The notes under the pieces were generated by a model. That model was not told where the DNA came from, searched no databases, and saw only the letters and a list, made by a program, of their open reading frames with translations. Made by a program: the position numbers and the translations under genes. Shown piece by piece: positions 1 through 14,700 of a stretch of DNA of 64,000 nt. Numbering within the stretch: position 1 is the stretch's first letter; the number at the start of each line of letters is the position of its first letter. Source of the stretch: Dromaius novaehollandiae (Eukaryota; Chordata; Aves; Casuariiformes; Dromaiidae); NCBI RefSeq assembly GCF_036370855.1, contig NC_088113.1:18620501-18684500 (forward strand). Direction: 5' to 3'.

Positions 1-1071
1 TGTGTTTGAGTCTGTCACCTTCTCACTTACGAAGCCTGCCTTTATCACAGAATAACATCAGCTGAGAACAATACGAATGCAAGGTAAGAGCTGTATTCAG
101 CAGGGCCTTGAGAACAATGTGGCTCTTCTACAGCTCCCGAGCATCAGCGTAGCTTAGAAAGATTCTCTGTGAGGGCTGTGTTGGTGCTGTTGAGCAAACT
201 GTTATTTCATTCGTCATTCACCCCAAATTAGACAGGCACTTCTTCACCTTCACCACTCCTTTTTTGTGCTTTTTGAAATGAGTAACAAAACGATTCTGCT
301 CTCATCAGCTGCCTGCCTTTGACGTTGCATTCCCCATCGCGGCTAAAGCCGTTTCCTGACTAGGCTCCAAGACCTGAGGACGCCAGTCGGCAATGCACAG
401 GCAGCACCTCTTGGAAATACCGTAGCAGGTCCCTGTGCACAGTCCCACAGTGAGACTGCCAGTCAGTCAAAATGCTCCTACAGGGGCAGGACTTCTCCAC
501 GTGTGGCTTTTGGGTTGCTTTCTTCAGACAACCCACTACCTGGTATCCATAATGAGCGTTGTGGAAATGTTTCCGAGTTTTTTATCCTCTAATGGATCCA
601 CTTTTTAGAGGCTTTGTGTTATTTTCCTTTGAGAATTGTTATCGGTCTACAATGGTTTGAATTGGGTCGTACTTTCACTTCCTATGCTGCTGTTGCTTCT
701 GCTTCAGGAGTACTGAGCAACTGCAGACTATCTTGTTAATGATGCTGATTTTTCCACCTGGGAGTAGCAAGCTGTAAATAGTTCATTCCAGGGCCTCTGA
801 CAGCTACTAGCTGCAGTTTAAGGCCCTGATGCATTGTTAGTTTGGGTCCTGTCGTTGTATTCTGGCTTCTCACAAGAAGCCCAGAAGCTCAGCTTTGGCA
901 AACTGAATTCAGATTTTGAGCTCTGATCCTGCCAAGATTTGCATACCTGTTTAGCATTAAGCACTAAAGGGGTTTTATTATGCCATGCAGGAGCTATCAT
1001 AAAATTTGTTTCTTAGAAAACACCTTGTATCTCAGTGAACTGGTTTTGCCAGGCTTGTTGACTAAAAGAAG

Positions 1072-1091
1072 ATATATATATATATATATAT
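1072..1091. repeat. (AT)n microsatellite
   Basis: Ten or so AT units followed by a T run, in a COL9A3 intron. Confidence 0.9.
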
Positions 1092-1390
1092 TTTTTTTAA
1101 ATCACTCCTTCTATCTTCATCATACAGAATTTAGTTAAAGCTCCAGGTTTCTTTACATCACACACACTTGACTTTTGTTATGGCATATGATAGTTTTTTT
1201 TATAGGTGGTTCTTTGAGTGGGATCAGTTTAATACAGAAATTCTCCCAGCCTGGCCCAGGTTTTTGAACCACTCTGAAGATGTTTCCACATTTATCTCTC
1301 TAAGTAACAGTCACAAGACAGCAACAAGATCTGTAGCAAATGGCCTTTTAGACCCTCGTTCTGGTGTGCTGTCACACTTGTGTACTTGCC

Positions 1391-1417
1391 TGTGTGTGTG
1401 TATATATATATATATAT
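1391..1417. repeat. Compound (TG)n(TA)n microsatellite
   Basis: Five TG units running straight into about eight TA units. Confidence 0.9.
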
Positions 1418-2677
1418 TTTTAAGGAGGAGGGAATGACAAGCTTCTTAGTCACTGCAGTCCCAGAGAGTGGCATTACAGTTGTTGATCACCTCTACATTG
1501 TGATTTATCCTCTTGCTGACTAATGTTTTATTTATAGTGAATGCTGCATTGTACTTATACAAAAGCTAATCCTCTAATTATTGAAGTGAAGGGGTCTGGG
1601 GATCATATTATTCATCAGCAACCACCCCGAGCCTGTATAGTTATTTATTTGATTAGGGAGGAAACACGTAGAAAAAAGCTTTTCTACAGCACCAGTGTGC
1701 AGCAGTCCAAATCCTCTGTATGACTTCACCTGCCAAAACAGAACTGTCGAAAGCCGGTCTTTCCATAACCGGTTGTCTTGCTCCATCTTTCTGTAGGCTC
1801 AGTGACAATCAAATACTTCGTATAATGAAGACTCTTTTATTTGTTCATTTTATACTCCCATTCACTTTCTGCTTCAGAATTACTACCTATAATTAATTTT
1901 ACAGTCTACTGTCCAGAGCTGGCGTATTTGCAACATAATAAAAGATTAAAAAGGCCCGTCTGTCATATTATCTTTAGTTAAGCAGGAACTGAATAACTTC
2001 AAGAATTACTTCATTTTAGACTGAGACGTAAGATCACCAAACACTAGTCAAGCTTAAGAGTTAAGAATGCAAATTGGAAAAAGCAGATTGGGGATTTGCC
2101 AAGGAAGCTAATGAAAAGGCAGAAGCTGCCAAATCAAGATGTCTTTGCTTGAAGGGAAAATGTATGAGTTAATAAAATTCACTAGAACAAGTCCAAAGCT
2201 TGTAAATAGTTTCAAATAATTTAGTCATCAGATTTACTTCATGAAATCATTTTAAATTTTCAAATGAATGAGATTGACTTTATGAACCTTTAGATATTCA
2301 TGGAGACTAATCCGAGGCCTGCTATGATTTGCAGAAATGCATGTTTAGTCTTTTAGGAGCAGCTTGTGATCTAATCCTGACTCTCGGATGTGCTTGGCAA
2401 ATGATGAAGAAAGTTGCTGAGGGCCAGTTCTGAACATCCATCCTTTTTGTCTTAAAATGTTCTTCAGTCAAGTAATAAATCAGAAACGTCAGAGTCGTTA
2501 TCCAGAAGTTTCTGTCTTTTTATCTGTAAATTCAGCTGAGTGTCTGAAATCGTGTGCTATTTCTATAAGACACTGCTGGACTTTTCTAGGAGAGCAGATA
2601 TTGGCATCCTGCCATGTGGAGTTTGTTTTGTCTGTGATCGACCTGCTAATTCATATTCCGCTGTTTGGTTCCTGTAG

Positions 2678-2713
2678 GGTGGATTAGGACCTGCTGGACC
2701 ACCTGGACCAGCT
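2678..2713 (+). CDS. COL9A3: COL9A3 exon, first in window (36 nt)
   Basis: Acceptor cctgtag and donor gtaagt flank [12 protein letters not shown], part of the COL3 helix. Phase 0 at both ends. Earlier exons are not in the window: I scanned 1-2,677 and saw no other Gly-X-Y run. Confidence 0.9.
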
Positions 2714-5700
2714 GTAAGTAACTTTTAGAGCTGCATATGTAAAGATGATGTGTAATGTTATGTGAAAACCATCACCGAGAAAAGATAGAGCCTAGTATCC
2801 TAAATAAAGGGATCAAGTTGAAATGAGTGAAAATATTGATCGAGATTGTTAAATATGTGTGTTTGACCTGTTGTGGTAACCCAGGGCCTGTTCTGAGACC
2901 GAGGTGATATAAAGCAATCCAGTTTGGGATAAAGACTGGCATGTCAAATGCTCCCTCTGTTAGATAATGTTTTTCGTATTGTGTAAGGAAAAAAAACTAG
3001 CCTCGTTCATATATTGACCTATTCAGCTGCATAAAAATTCCTGGTCATTCTGTGCTTGTTTTGAAATCCATATAGCTTTGTTAAACACCTCATTAACACG
3101 TTTAATGTTAGCTGTCTGGGTCAATGGAATAATAGAAGAATCACGCTAAGCTGATGATGATCAGAACTAATGTCTTTTGTAAAAACAACAACAACAAAAA
3201 ACTCAAATCCCTTCCTTCAAATTAAATAATGAATATATATCCACGTTCACTATGAAGCCTAATGATTTTTAAATGTAACTTCTCTGATAAATCTGTTCCT
3301 TAATGTTGCATCTAAAAAAGATAGTATCTTAAGGCTAAGCAAACTAACAGCCTTTTCCAGCAATTATTAATATATCAGTTTCTTGATGAAGTGTTCAAGC
3401 AAGCTGAGCCTAATTGTGGAGCTTGCTGCACCAAGTCAAATACTTGTGTTCTTCTGGTGTCATGAGCTGGAGACAGAGTACAGAAGCAGTCACCACACCT
3501 TGTTTCTTGCCTGTTTAAATGTGCTCTCCAGACACAGGAACAGAGCAGGAGAGAAAGACTATTGAGTCCTCACAGATGTGGCACTGCAGCAAGTCTAGAT
3601 GTCTTTTGTTGGATGGCCATAGTTAACTTGATACCCTGCTGTGTTGTCACCACTCATAGTTCTTGCATCATGGGGCTTTTAGCAGGTGTCAGCTGAGGTG
3701 AGGTCTCAGGAGGAAAAAAAAAAATCAGGAAAGGTAGATTAACAAATTGGAATTGTCTTCATAAGTGTTTGTGTCCCACTGTCACGTCATATGTGGCTTT
3801 CTTTAGAGAAGAAATATCTCTTAGGTAACAGGGATGTAAAGGGAATATGAATTATAAGAGGCAACAAAAGGATTCATTAAAAGACTCCAGCTCTGCTCTG
3901 ATTGCAAATTACAATAACTGGGGGCAGGGGAGTGCTAAGGAAATGTAAAGAAAAAAATTAGAGAGACATTCTCTAAGGTGCTGCTCTTCTTCATGTGTTC
4001 ACTTTCTAAGTCATCTTTTCCTGTTTTTAATGTTGATTCCAGGGCAAAGGACTACCAGGACCTCCGGTAAGTAATGAGGCTCTTTTTCAGAAAAAAAGGG
4101 TTTAAATTATCCTATTAACTTTATTGGGTACTCTAAGATTTTTGGCCGAGTGCTACACATCCACCCCAAGCCTTAGCTCCTTCTCCTGCGCTGGGCAGAG
4201 GGATATGGAGTTCTGTACGTGGGTAACATGCTTTTTTTTATGTTTACCCTGACCCCAGAGCAGTTGGCCACTGGTGTAAATTCAAAGCATGGCAGCCTCA
4301 CAGCTGCTGGAGGTGGCCATTTCTGGAGCAGCTTTTGTTCGGTGGGTTCTGGGCTACCTCAGAGCTGCCCCATGCTAGAGAGGAGGGAAGGTGTTAGTAA
4401 CGTGTTGTGATAACAGGAGCATGCTCCGTAGGGAGATGGAGCAAAAGAAAAGAGTGTGCATCAGCAAACTGATTGTTTGGGTGCAGGATTGGGTTCTTCT
4501 GCAGGATTAAACAAATTAGTACAGCCAAACTGTTTGCCCCTGGACTTTGGAAGCTATGTGAGGTCACCAAGGGTGTAAAGCTCTTCTCTTTCTTCAACAG
4601 GGACCTCCAGGACCCAGTGGACTCCCAGGCGGAAATGGATTTCGGGGTCCTTCTGTGAGTTTCTCCCATCATTTGATTCCCACTTACTGAACATGCTGCA
4701 GCCACGGAAGAAGGAGGTTCATTTCTGGCCCATTTTTCTGTGAGCATGATGAGCAAGACACTGTGCAAGCTCTACGAAAGCCCATACTATGCTATTCCCT
4801 GTATCAGCTTGAGTAGGGTCACTCCAGTCTACCAGTGCAATGCCAATGGTGTACAACTGCTTGCAGCTGTATCTTCCTTTACTGACTATAAGCAATAACA
4901 AAAGAGCAGCCAATGTCACAATAATGGTGGTCAGTTACCAGCTGTCATGCACTTTCTTTATTGAGAGCTTTATTCCACCTCTTTCAGTACCCTTGATATG
5001 AAGCAGCTGAGCAAAATGGGTCTGATCTTTCAACCTGACTGGGCCCCTTCTGCAGAAGCAAACACTCATTTTGGGTGCCCGCAGCTCCACTGGAGGTGCA
5101 GAGCCACTGAGAGCAGGAATGTGGATGCAGGATGTATTCTCCCATCCTTCTCCCTACACTTGCTCATGTATCTGCTATTCCCTTTGCAGTCACATAATCC
5201 TCTGCAGAAGGAGAGGTGCAGTTCAGCCACCTTAGAGATATCTTGTCCCTCATTCACAAATATGCAATGGTATTTGATAATCACTCTTCCTCTCCCTTCG
5301 CATTTTCATTCAAGTGGTTCATATGGGAAATGCTTATTTTTTCCTCACTCTTTTTAGGGGCCTTTTGGTCTGCCAGGTTTCCCAGGGCCTCCTGGACCTC
5401 CAGGACCTCCCGTAAGTTGAGACTTGCAAATGAATGTGAGAAAATTCCCCATGGGGAGTTCAGGATTTTCTCCTTACTGCCAGAATGTGCATGTTTTATT
5501 GGCTGTTATTGCTGTGAGCACTCCCTTTCCGGGCTAAATTTCAGCAGGCCATAAACACTGTGCCCCAAGGAGAGCAGTGACTGTTCCTGGGCTGCACTTC
5601 TGCGTGCTGATTATATCCTCTTTGTTGTTTGTGCTATAAGGGGTAGAGGAATCAAACAACATCCAGGCTTTATGGCGTAGACAGATCAGAGTGGACTTTT

Positions 5701-8700
5701 TGTCCTCTAAAGTAAGAGCTGATTGGATCATTACAGGATTCATCTTTTTGTTGTGCTACACCTCTGAGAGAGGCCCCTCGCAAGAGCGGTTGAGCCTGGC
5801 TCCTGTAGTCAAGAGTCCAGCTGCACTAGCAAAGCCCTGGGAGATGTGTTGGGCACTGCGCGTGGCCCAGCCCCGACACGGAGCAGGAGAGTCCTGCCAG
5901 AAGGCAGCACAAGAGCAGGTCGCTCAACCTCACAGCAAGCAAGGCTTGAGACTAGCAGGCTTCCTTTGGGTTCGCTGTGGTTTCTCTGGAGAGTCAAATA
6001 GTGGTATTGGGAGGTCTTTCCCTGGGAACTTGCCCTGGGCCTGGAGGAGGACCAGAGATGGTGCTGCTTCTCAACCACTGCCTTCACAACCTAAGACTCA
6101 AGGCTCATGTAGCTCAGCTATGGGTCTCCAGGGGAGTAGATATGACTGACATGTCTGGTTTGAGGACTGGTACAGCTTGTAATGCTTGTGACGGCTCTGG
6201 GTTCAGGGGCTGCAATTTGCACTGTGTGCCTAGGTATCTAGGGTGCATTGATTCAGCTGTGTCTGTAAAGTGCGTTTTCTAGAGATCGTGCTCCCTCCTG
6301 GTGTTCATCTTGGTATATTTAAAAGCACATTTTATGAACTGCAGGGTCTTCCAGGCATCCTTCCTGATGGCGGTGGGGATCTTCAGGTAGGTTTTTCTTT
6401 ATGTGGCATGAAAATATTTTTTGTTTCAATCCCTGATGAGGCTTTTTGTTGGCAAATTTGGATGAATGTGAAATCATTTAACATGCCCCAGTCAGACCTG
6501 TAGACACAGATCTAACTGCCGTATCATACAAGCCCCCTGCATGCATAACTGTTTACAAAACTGAGGTGTTCTTTCAAGGAGCTAGATATAGTAGGGCTGA
6601 TTTTGTGCTTGATCTTGCTTTCCAGTTTGCTTTCCGAAATGCAAGTTTTGCGTACATTCCTCATTTACCAATTTAACAAAAACAACTTTAGTGTTTGACA
6701 AACGACAACAGCTTTTCACGCATCTGTTTCCAACCCTGCTTTGTAAAAGGAAAGGTCATGCGTGTTGCACTGTTTATTTCCATGGATGATGGTACTGTGT
6801 TCCTATGGGCATATGCTTTGTTTAGACATTCTTCTATTGCAAAAGTCTTGATTCCTTTATTTCAAGGGAATAAAAGGAGTGTTAAGCCAATGAATGATGG
6901 AAGTGACATTTCTAGATTTCACAGCTGTTGTTGTGACAGCATCTTTGGTTTTCTAATTGGTGTGCCCCAAAAAAGCTCAGAGTCTGTTTAGACTGCCTTA
7001 TGGCAAGTCACGTAGAACTTAATAGAAAATGATGCTATTTCTGCAATTTTCATTTAAGTTACCCTGTGGAATATACTAGAAAATTGAATTCCTGCTAAAG
7101 AGGCATAGCCTGAGGTTTTATTCAAAGAAACAAACAAACAAAAACTGCAGAAAAAAATCTCCTTCCCTATTTATACAGTTTTTGGAGTACAGGCTCTAGA
7201 GCCCCCATTAAATTTCCATGCATGTTCTGTTTTGTTCCCAGTCAAAGTGGATTTCCACTAGGGGCTCACTCAGCCCTAGACATCTGCAGATACCAGCTTA
7301 TTGGTATTTGGATTAATTTTTCACTAGGTCCCCTTCCCATAATTTCTAATTTTTTTTTTTTTTTGATTCAGTGAGTTGCATCATGGAAATGAATGGTGGT
7401 CCACATGAGCATAAAATTAAGTATGTTCCTAATGGTTTGCAAGACACAGGTCCAGCTTCACTGAAAGGCTGTGATTCTCCAGCATTTTGGGCTGTGGACC
7501 ACTGTCAGCCCTCAGAATTTCTCACAGTCCAACCTGAACCTATCCAGCAAGCTCTGGATTGCAGTCACACTCGAAGTGAAGCAGATCAGTTGTAATCAGT
7601 GATCTAGTGGGTTACCTGTGGCCTGAGGACCAGTTTGGGACACCCTGGTATAGCGAAATGCCAGTGAATACATCATTCTGTGAATGAATTAGTTATAGTG
7701 GATGTAGAGACAGAGCCTGCTAACGCGTTTCCAGACATGACCTTGTCTCCTCTCCCTAATAATGAAAGTAGCTTCCCCAGATGCATGTGTGTACTTGACA
7801 AACCAGAGAATGCTTCTGTTTCTTGCAGTGCCCAGCTTTGTGCCCACCAGGTCCTCCGGGTCCCCCAGGAATGCCAGGGTTCAAGGTAAGAAAATCCCAT
7901 CTGCAAATAAAAGGGCTTGCCTCCCAAAACAAATGCTTCTATGAGCCGCTGGACTGAAAATATCACTTGAGCTCAGACTGTTTAACATACAGTCCAGCCT
8001 CTCCTGTATGCACTACACCTGTCAAAACCAGCCAAGCGTTTTCCTGGGTATATGCTGTTGAGACAGAAACCCCCTAAAGCAGTGAAGTGTGAGACGAAAG
8101 AAGGATGAAGGGCCTGATCCTGCCCTCTTTGTAATAGCAGCTCTGCTGCAGAACTCAATTCTGCAAAGTCCTTGGGCCCAGCAAAGTTCACGAGCACTCT
8201 CCCTTCAACTGCAGCAAGAAGTTTTACATCCTTGAAGTAAACGTATGCATTTACAGGTTGCACAGGTTTGTGGCTCCATCCCCTTGTAGATGGCAACCTT
8301 TGTTAGGTACAAGTTTTGACTACTGATTTTGACAACTGCCATTCATTCTGAGAAGTGAAATTTAACCCCTTGCACAGGGTGAGCATAAAGATAAAGCAGC
8401 GTGAAAGCCTTGCAAGATGGCCTTGTTTTTGGACTCAATTGATGACTAAGGAAAAAACAGACAGTAGCACTATAGGATTATCTCAAGATCAGTCTGCTGC
8501 CTTTTCAGGGTTCAGAATTGTAAAAAATCTCTTCAGCTCTCAAATTGTGCTCACAGGCCTTGTGAATGCAGAGACACATATTTTACCATAGCGAGACACA
8601 ACTCACATGACCAATTACAATTTCATTGTTATTTTATTCCCTATGTAGCACCAGACAGCTTTCTGTTTATGTTGTTTGATGCTCGTACATAAATTCTAGG

Positions 8701-11700
8701 TTGCAACCCTCAAGAAACCTCACTTGGCAGTTAAGCCGCCTCTTCTCCATCCCCACCATGATTCACGTGAGCTCTGTATAGTAGGTGCCCCAGTAAGCAG
8801 CTGAAGTAACAGGGACTGGGGTCTTTAGCAAAATTTAGCAGAAGTTGGCAAGGAGTGGAATATATCCTGGGAAGTGCTCTGTTTCTTGTGAACTGGGCTT
8901 TTTGCAGGTCTGTTTGGTCTCTGAGCTGAGTCACAGATATCTTTAGAAACACACAATATTTAGGCCGTAACTATTCAAAATTCGTAGCTTATGAAATGGA
9001 AAGACCTGTGAAGGTCTTCAATTAGGATGCAAATGATGCATAAGACCTTCTGCATGGTGAGGAATAACATCTGCCATGGCTGACATTAGTCTGAGTCTCT
9101 CCCACAGTAACAGGAAGGGAGCCAACACTCCAACTGAATCTGAGTTTTATATAAAAGAGTTCAGAGACATGGATTTCATCGCATGCCTGATGATGCAGAC
9201 ATTAAAGATTTACTTAAATAAAAGGGAGGTTAAGGATGCAGAATGTGATTTTTTTCAGAGCATCTCAGCCTTGTTTTCAAAAGTGCTTGGAACTGGGGTT
9301 CTGGTCACTGACCTGTTTTTGAGAATCATATCCAGAGACCTGTAGCCTAGTCTCTCTGCAAGTCACTCCTGGAAACTGAATTTGGATATTTCTTGAAATC
9401 ACATCAGTTCTGACACAGTGATACCTAGCACAACAGACAGGAATGGTTCATGGCTAGCTAGCCCCAAAACAGGTCTTTTCACAGCTTTACAGCACAGGTA
9501 CAGGTTTTCCCCAGTAAGTTCTTTGTATGTTACTTGGGTTTAGATCGTGCAATTATCTAACAAAAGTTAAATTTTAGAGCGAGTACTGGAACATGGATCA
9601 TTTGGGCTCTTATTTCTAGGGACACACTGGTCACAAAGGAGAACCTGGCGAAATAGGAAAAGAAGGAGAGAAGGTAAGATTCATTTTGAGGGGGGTGGGA
9701 GAGGATTTTTCTCTTTAAAAGCACCATAACAAAGTGTTTCTTCAAGAAAACAGGAAGAAATGAGGCAGTTGGCTGAATAACAAAGAGGAATTGAGTTTTT
9801 GATTGGGTTTGTCATATGACTGAAGTGTAATTGCTTCCATTGCTCTGTATGTATGTCTGTGTGTTAATAGTTCAACAAGATTCATCTTCCCAACAATCAT
9901 AGTGTTCGAGATTAGCTTCATAAGTTAACTCCTATTGTTTCATATGCAGGGATGTCAGCTCAGGAAAAAGCCCTGCATTAATCACTCAGGTAAATTCCTG
10001 ACTGATCAAGTGTTCTTGCACGTAAAAGAAATTGTGCGTAATGTAGAAGCAGATTCTGAAGCTTAAATCTGAGTGGGAGGGAGCTCAAGGAGACATAAGA
10101 TGGGAAGATACCTGGATTTGGGTTGGCAGGCTCAAGCTGTGTCTCTTCTGATCTAATTCATTTTTCTTTCTCAGGGTAGTCCTGGCCCTCCAGGTCCTCC
10201 AGGCATTCCTGGCAGTGTTGGCCTACAGGTAACACCTGCTCTTCAGACTGGTTCTCATGATCTTTTTACTGTGAAATTGAATGGCAGCATTAGTCATTTT
10301 GCATTGCAAAAACAGCTGTTGCCTCTGTACGGTAAGAGATATGAAAGTCAGGTCATGCTGGTGGGAAGAATCCTGCTGACTTCACTGAGCTTTGAATCAG
10401 GTCCTCATATTGGCACATCACTTTGGATAAAATATCCAAGCAACAGCTGCTTTTTTGCTGGTATTCTTTGTCTGAGTTTGAGACTGAGCTCTGGACTGGC
10501 TTGAAGAGAGCATGCTCTCTGAACACATGTCCTGTACGGGGGAATCCATACAGTGTCACTTGCTCAGAGATTGCCAATGGGCAAAAAGTCTTGCCTGTGC
10601 GTCAGAAGACTTGAGTTTTCCACTGCTCCTCATGTTTCTTAAATATTTCCGCGTTGATGAGTTGCTATATCATTCTGTTTTATATTTTAACAGTTTTGGC
10701 TGGGTTTTAATTGATTTGTTTTCTTAATTAGGGTCCAAGAGGACTAAGAGGATTGCCTGGCCCAATAGGTCCAGCTGGTGACAGAGTAAGAAAAATCTTC
10801 TGATTTTCTCACCCCACCATCAATTTCCCCCTTGTGAAGCCCAGATGGTGGGTGTACGTTTGTCCTTACTTAGACCACTGGGGAACATGTAAAGATGCCA
10901 AGTGCAGGCCCTTTCCTGCACATCCTCCAGGCAGACCATCCCTTCAAAGGCAGGAAGAGTCTCTGGCTCTGAGGGATTCACAGGATCAGGCCCAGTGTTA
11001 ATTTGAGCATTCAGACAAGGACAAAAGTGCTGCCCCTGCAGGACTGACAGTGCTACAGAATCTTGCAAAAAAGTGAGAAACATTTTGTGAACATTTAACA
11101 CTGTTCCTGTCTCCTTACAAGAAAAAACCAAAGAACCACTGAATGGACAGAGATTTTCAGGACATAGAAAGTCTCCAGAAACACCAGGGTTGCAGGTCTA
11201 ATGCTGCACCAAAGACTTCAGGGAGAACTGGATTAACCTCTAGCTAATCATGGCCTTGATCTTTTGCCAGGGTCCCTTGACCACTGGCCTAGAGGTCGAA
11301 TAGTTTGAGTTTGAGAAAGCTGTGCCTAAATCTAGGAACATGTGTGTTTTCAAGATGGCAAGGCAATGAATGGTATCAGTTATATCATAGAGATAATGGT
11401 AGGGAGATCCACAGTAAAAAAATGCTCATCCAGAAGGGAATCTTTTGCAAGACTGTATTACAAACTAGCAAGAAGTATGGGGTGTCTTTCCAGGGTGTGA
11501 TGTGTTTTCTTAGACTGCAATGTAAGGTAGGGACTTTATCCTGTGCCAGTGACAGCATTACAATGATGTATATTACTCATTGCAGGGTGACATTGGTTTC
11601 AGAGGGCCACCTGGAATCCCAGGACCTCCAGGGAAAGCCGTATGTATCCATTTCTTGGTGGACTTGTCTTCCACAATCAAAGCCTAAAGTTTACCTTTTC

Positions 11701-14700
11701 TGCACTAAGCTCTTTCCTGTCAGTGAACAGTAGGGATGTGTTGACCATCTCAATCAGATTATCCCCTTTGCCTTTTTCCCTCTGGTTAAAGCAGTATCAT
11801 CTCACGTGACCCAGATTTCACGATGTATTTCCCTCAGTCATGCCCCATGCCCATTCTGCCAGAATAAGTTCACCACATTTCCAATGCTGTCTGTTCTTCA
11901 CTGCTTTTCCCTGAACATTAGCAGCTGTGAGCAAACCCATGTAGACCTCTGTTTCTTTGCTGTGTTGTACCTGGGTAAAGTTCTTCTTGGGAAGAAGAGA
12001 TTTGGGGAAGACTCAGTAAGTGCTGTCCTGAGGCTCCTTCCTTTGGGCCTGATCTGTGGTTAGATCACAGCTCACAAGAACTTTTGCTACAAGGCAAAAA
12101 CGGTCAGTTGTGCATTAAAGATGCAATCCATATCCATTTGCAAAGCTCTGGGGTGAAGAGAAGTGTAGGAGAACACAGAACCTGCACACTTACCTATGGG
12201 CAGACCCCTTTACCCTCCTTAATGTGCCCAAATATGAGACTACAGCTGCATCTGCAGAACTATGGACTTTCTAACGGCATTTTCCACTGCCCACTGGCCT
12301 GTCACCCAACCTCTCCTTAGTGTGGTTCATGTAACATCCATTTTATAGCGGACACCTTCATTTATTCGTGTCAGGCAACACACCACAATCTGTGATGACC
12401 CCAAGGCACCACCCTCTGGGGATCCTTCCCTAATCTTTACAATTACAGAAGAAATTGATCTGAACTAAAATTAAATGAGGTACTTACTGTCCATCAAACA
12501 TTAATCATGCCAAGAAGGACTGAGACAGTAAATATTTTAAGTTTTTCTCTGACCGTGTTTCTATATTGGTTAAAGAAAATGCTTCAGAAAATGAAGGGGA
12601 ACATGGTCTCTGCTCTGGGAGATGGCTAGCGAAGCCCCCATTGCGATTCGTCTGTGCATCAGGAGTTACAGAGTGTAACTGAGAAATTGCAGCCGAGCTC
12701 TGGGGGATGTGTATGCTTGTGCCTGGCAGTAGCAATGCCAGCAAACAACACAAAGAAGACTTCATCATTCACACGCTTGAAATATTAGTCTTTGTCACTG
12801 TGATGAAGATGCTTAATGGCTTTTCCTCTATTGTTACAGGGAGACCAAGGAAACAAAGGACCTCAAGGATTCAGAGGGCCCAAAGGCGATACTGTAAGTG
12901 CAGCAAAGCACTAGTCTGCTCAAATATTGAACGTAAGATTCAAAGGAGTCTATCTTACAGCTTTATTATGGCTTGTCCCCTTAATTTATTTTTTAGTGCT
13001 TTACAGCATCCTTTCTTAAAGCAGAGTGGAATTTGAGAACTTCCTTGTTACCAGCTGAGAGGCAGGTGCAGGGAGATAACACTGGCAGGGGCTAGCTGGA
13101 AGTCCTTGCTGGAAGATAGCTCTTCCGTGTTTTGCTCTCAGCACTCTGTGTGTTTTCAGTTGTTTTATTTGATTCTGCCTGTAGAAAGGGACTAATTGTT
13201 CTTATGTATCCTTCTAAATCACTTTGGGAACTGTGAGTGAGAAACACTAATTAGTGGAAATGTTATTTCTAAACATTTTACAATTTTAATTATTATTTTT
13301 CTTCAAAGAAAATCAACAAACATACTTAACCAATAGTTTTATGGGAAGCTATATTTCCCTTCATGGGAAATTCTGCATTCCAGGGTGTATTATTATTGAG
13401 CCAGAGGTTTTGACAGTTTATTGGATGCACCATGGCTAATCTGCTGTATCTTTTTGCCTGAGGTTCAGGTCAGAAGCAGACTAGAGGTTATCAAGAATGT
13501 GCTTGCATCCCTGTCCTTTAACCTATTCTGTTGATCAGATATTTAATCTTAAATATTTCCTCTCAAACACAGCCCACGTGAGAGGGATGAAATTATTCCT
13601 CTCAAAAATGAGATATTCACGTCATGTTGGTGCTGAAGAGACCTAAACACTTTTTACAGTCTATAGCACGGAGCTCAGAACAATAAAGAATTTTCTCAAA
13701 TGCCGCAGCCAGCATTACATCAGTTTACTGGTGTGCCCTAAAAGAACCACTATCCGTATATGAACAAGTCAAGAGCCTGTGTAGACTAGATGAAATATCC
13801 CTACAGAGTTTGACTGTTATGTTTGTTTAATGGAGATTTGTAAGGGCTGTGTCCTGGATAACACAGGATTTGTTACTGATTTCTAGGGCAGACCTGGACC
13901 AAAAGGAAACCCAGGGGCTCGTGGACTCATAGGAGAACCTGTAAGTCAGTTAAGTAGGATGCAAGTCCCTCTGTCTTGCTTGCAGATAACAAGATAAGAC
14001 ATGATAGGAGAGGTCTTGCAACTTGTAGTCTGTATTATCAAACTTCTATCATGCATGTCTATTTGTGTAACCTTCGGTGTGGTCCTCGTTGGACCAAACC
14101 CTAGCTGTCCTGCTGTTAATGACAAATCTCCCTTTCTTCCAATTAGCGTAGAGCTGGGCCCATTGCCAAAAGGTTCTTTGATGTGAATGTACTTTGCAAA
14201 CCGCAATGTCTGTCATGACCTTAACCTGCCCTGTGCATGGTTGCAGGGCATACCTGGCAAGGACGGACGAGATGGAGCTCCTGGACTCGATGGTGAGAAG
14301 GTTTGTAAAGTCCTACTTAAACACTGTGCAGAAAGATTTCTGTTATTGTCCCATGCGTGTTGTGAAGCTACTGATGCTTGTGAGGAGAGAGCATAGCTGG
14401 AGAGCTTTTGCTTCTAGAGAGTTTTCCAGTAGTGTAACTAGTGAAGAAGAGAAAAGTTGCTCTCATTAATTAATCCAAAGGAAATTCCCTGAAGAAAGAA
14501 GATGCACGTATGGGCCATGCACATAAGATCTGAACTCAGCTAAGTCTCTCTACTTAGTTGTTCCTGTTGGCTGACTCTAGGCCTTCAGGGATGCTTTTTC
14601 AGAGCTGTTGACAGAGGCATCTGTTTATTCTAATTGCCTGTAGACAAAGTGCTGTCAGGTGCTAGTTGCCTGATTTTTGAATGATCCCACAGGAACATGC

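Larger units (their letters stand above)
1..2677 (+). other. COL9A3 intron, left edge of window
   Basis: No exon-like Gly-X-Y run on the + strand. It holds an AT dinucleotide tract at 1,072-1,091 and a TG-then-TA tract at 1,391-1,417. Otherwise AT-rich, without recognisable elements; ORFs here are short and unsupported. Confidence 0.7.

Noticed and set aside
4998..6282. Chain of overlapping + strand ORFs around the COL9A3 exon at 5,358
   Set aside because: They read out of frame with the collagen exon and cross its splice sites.
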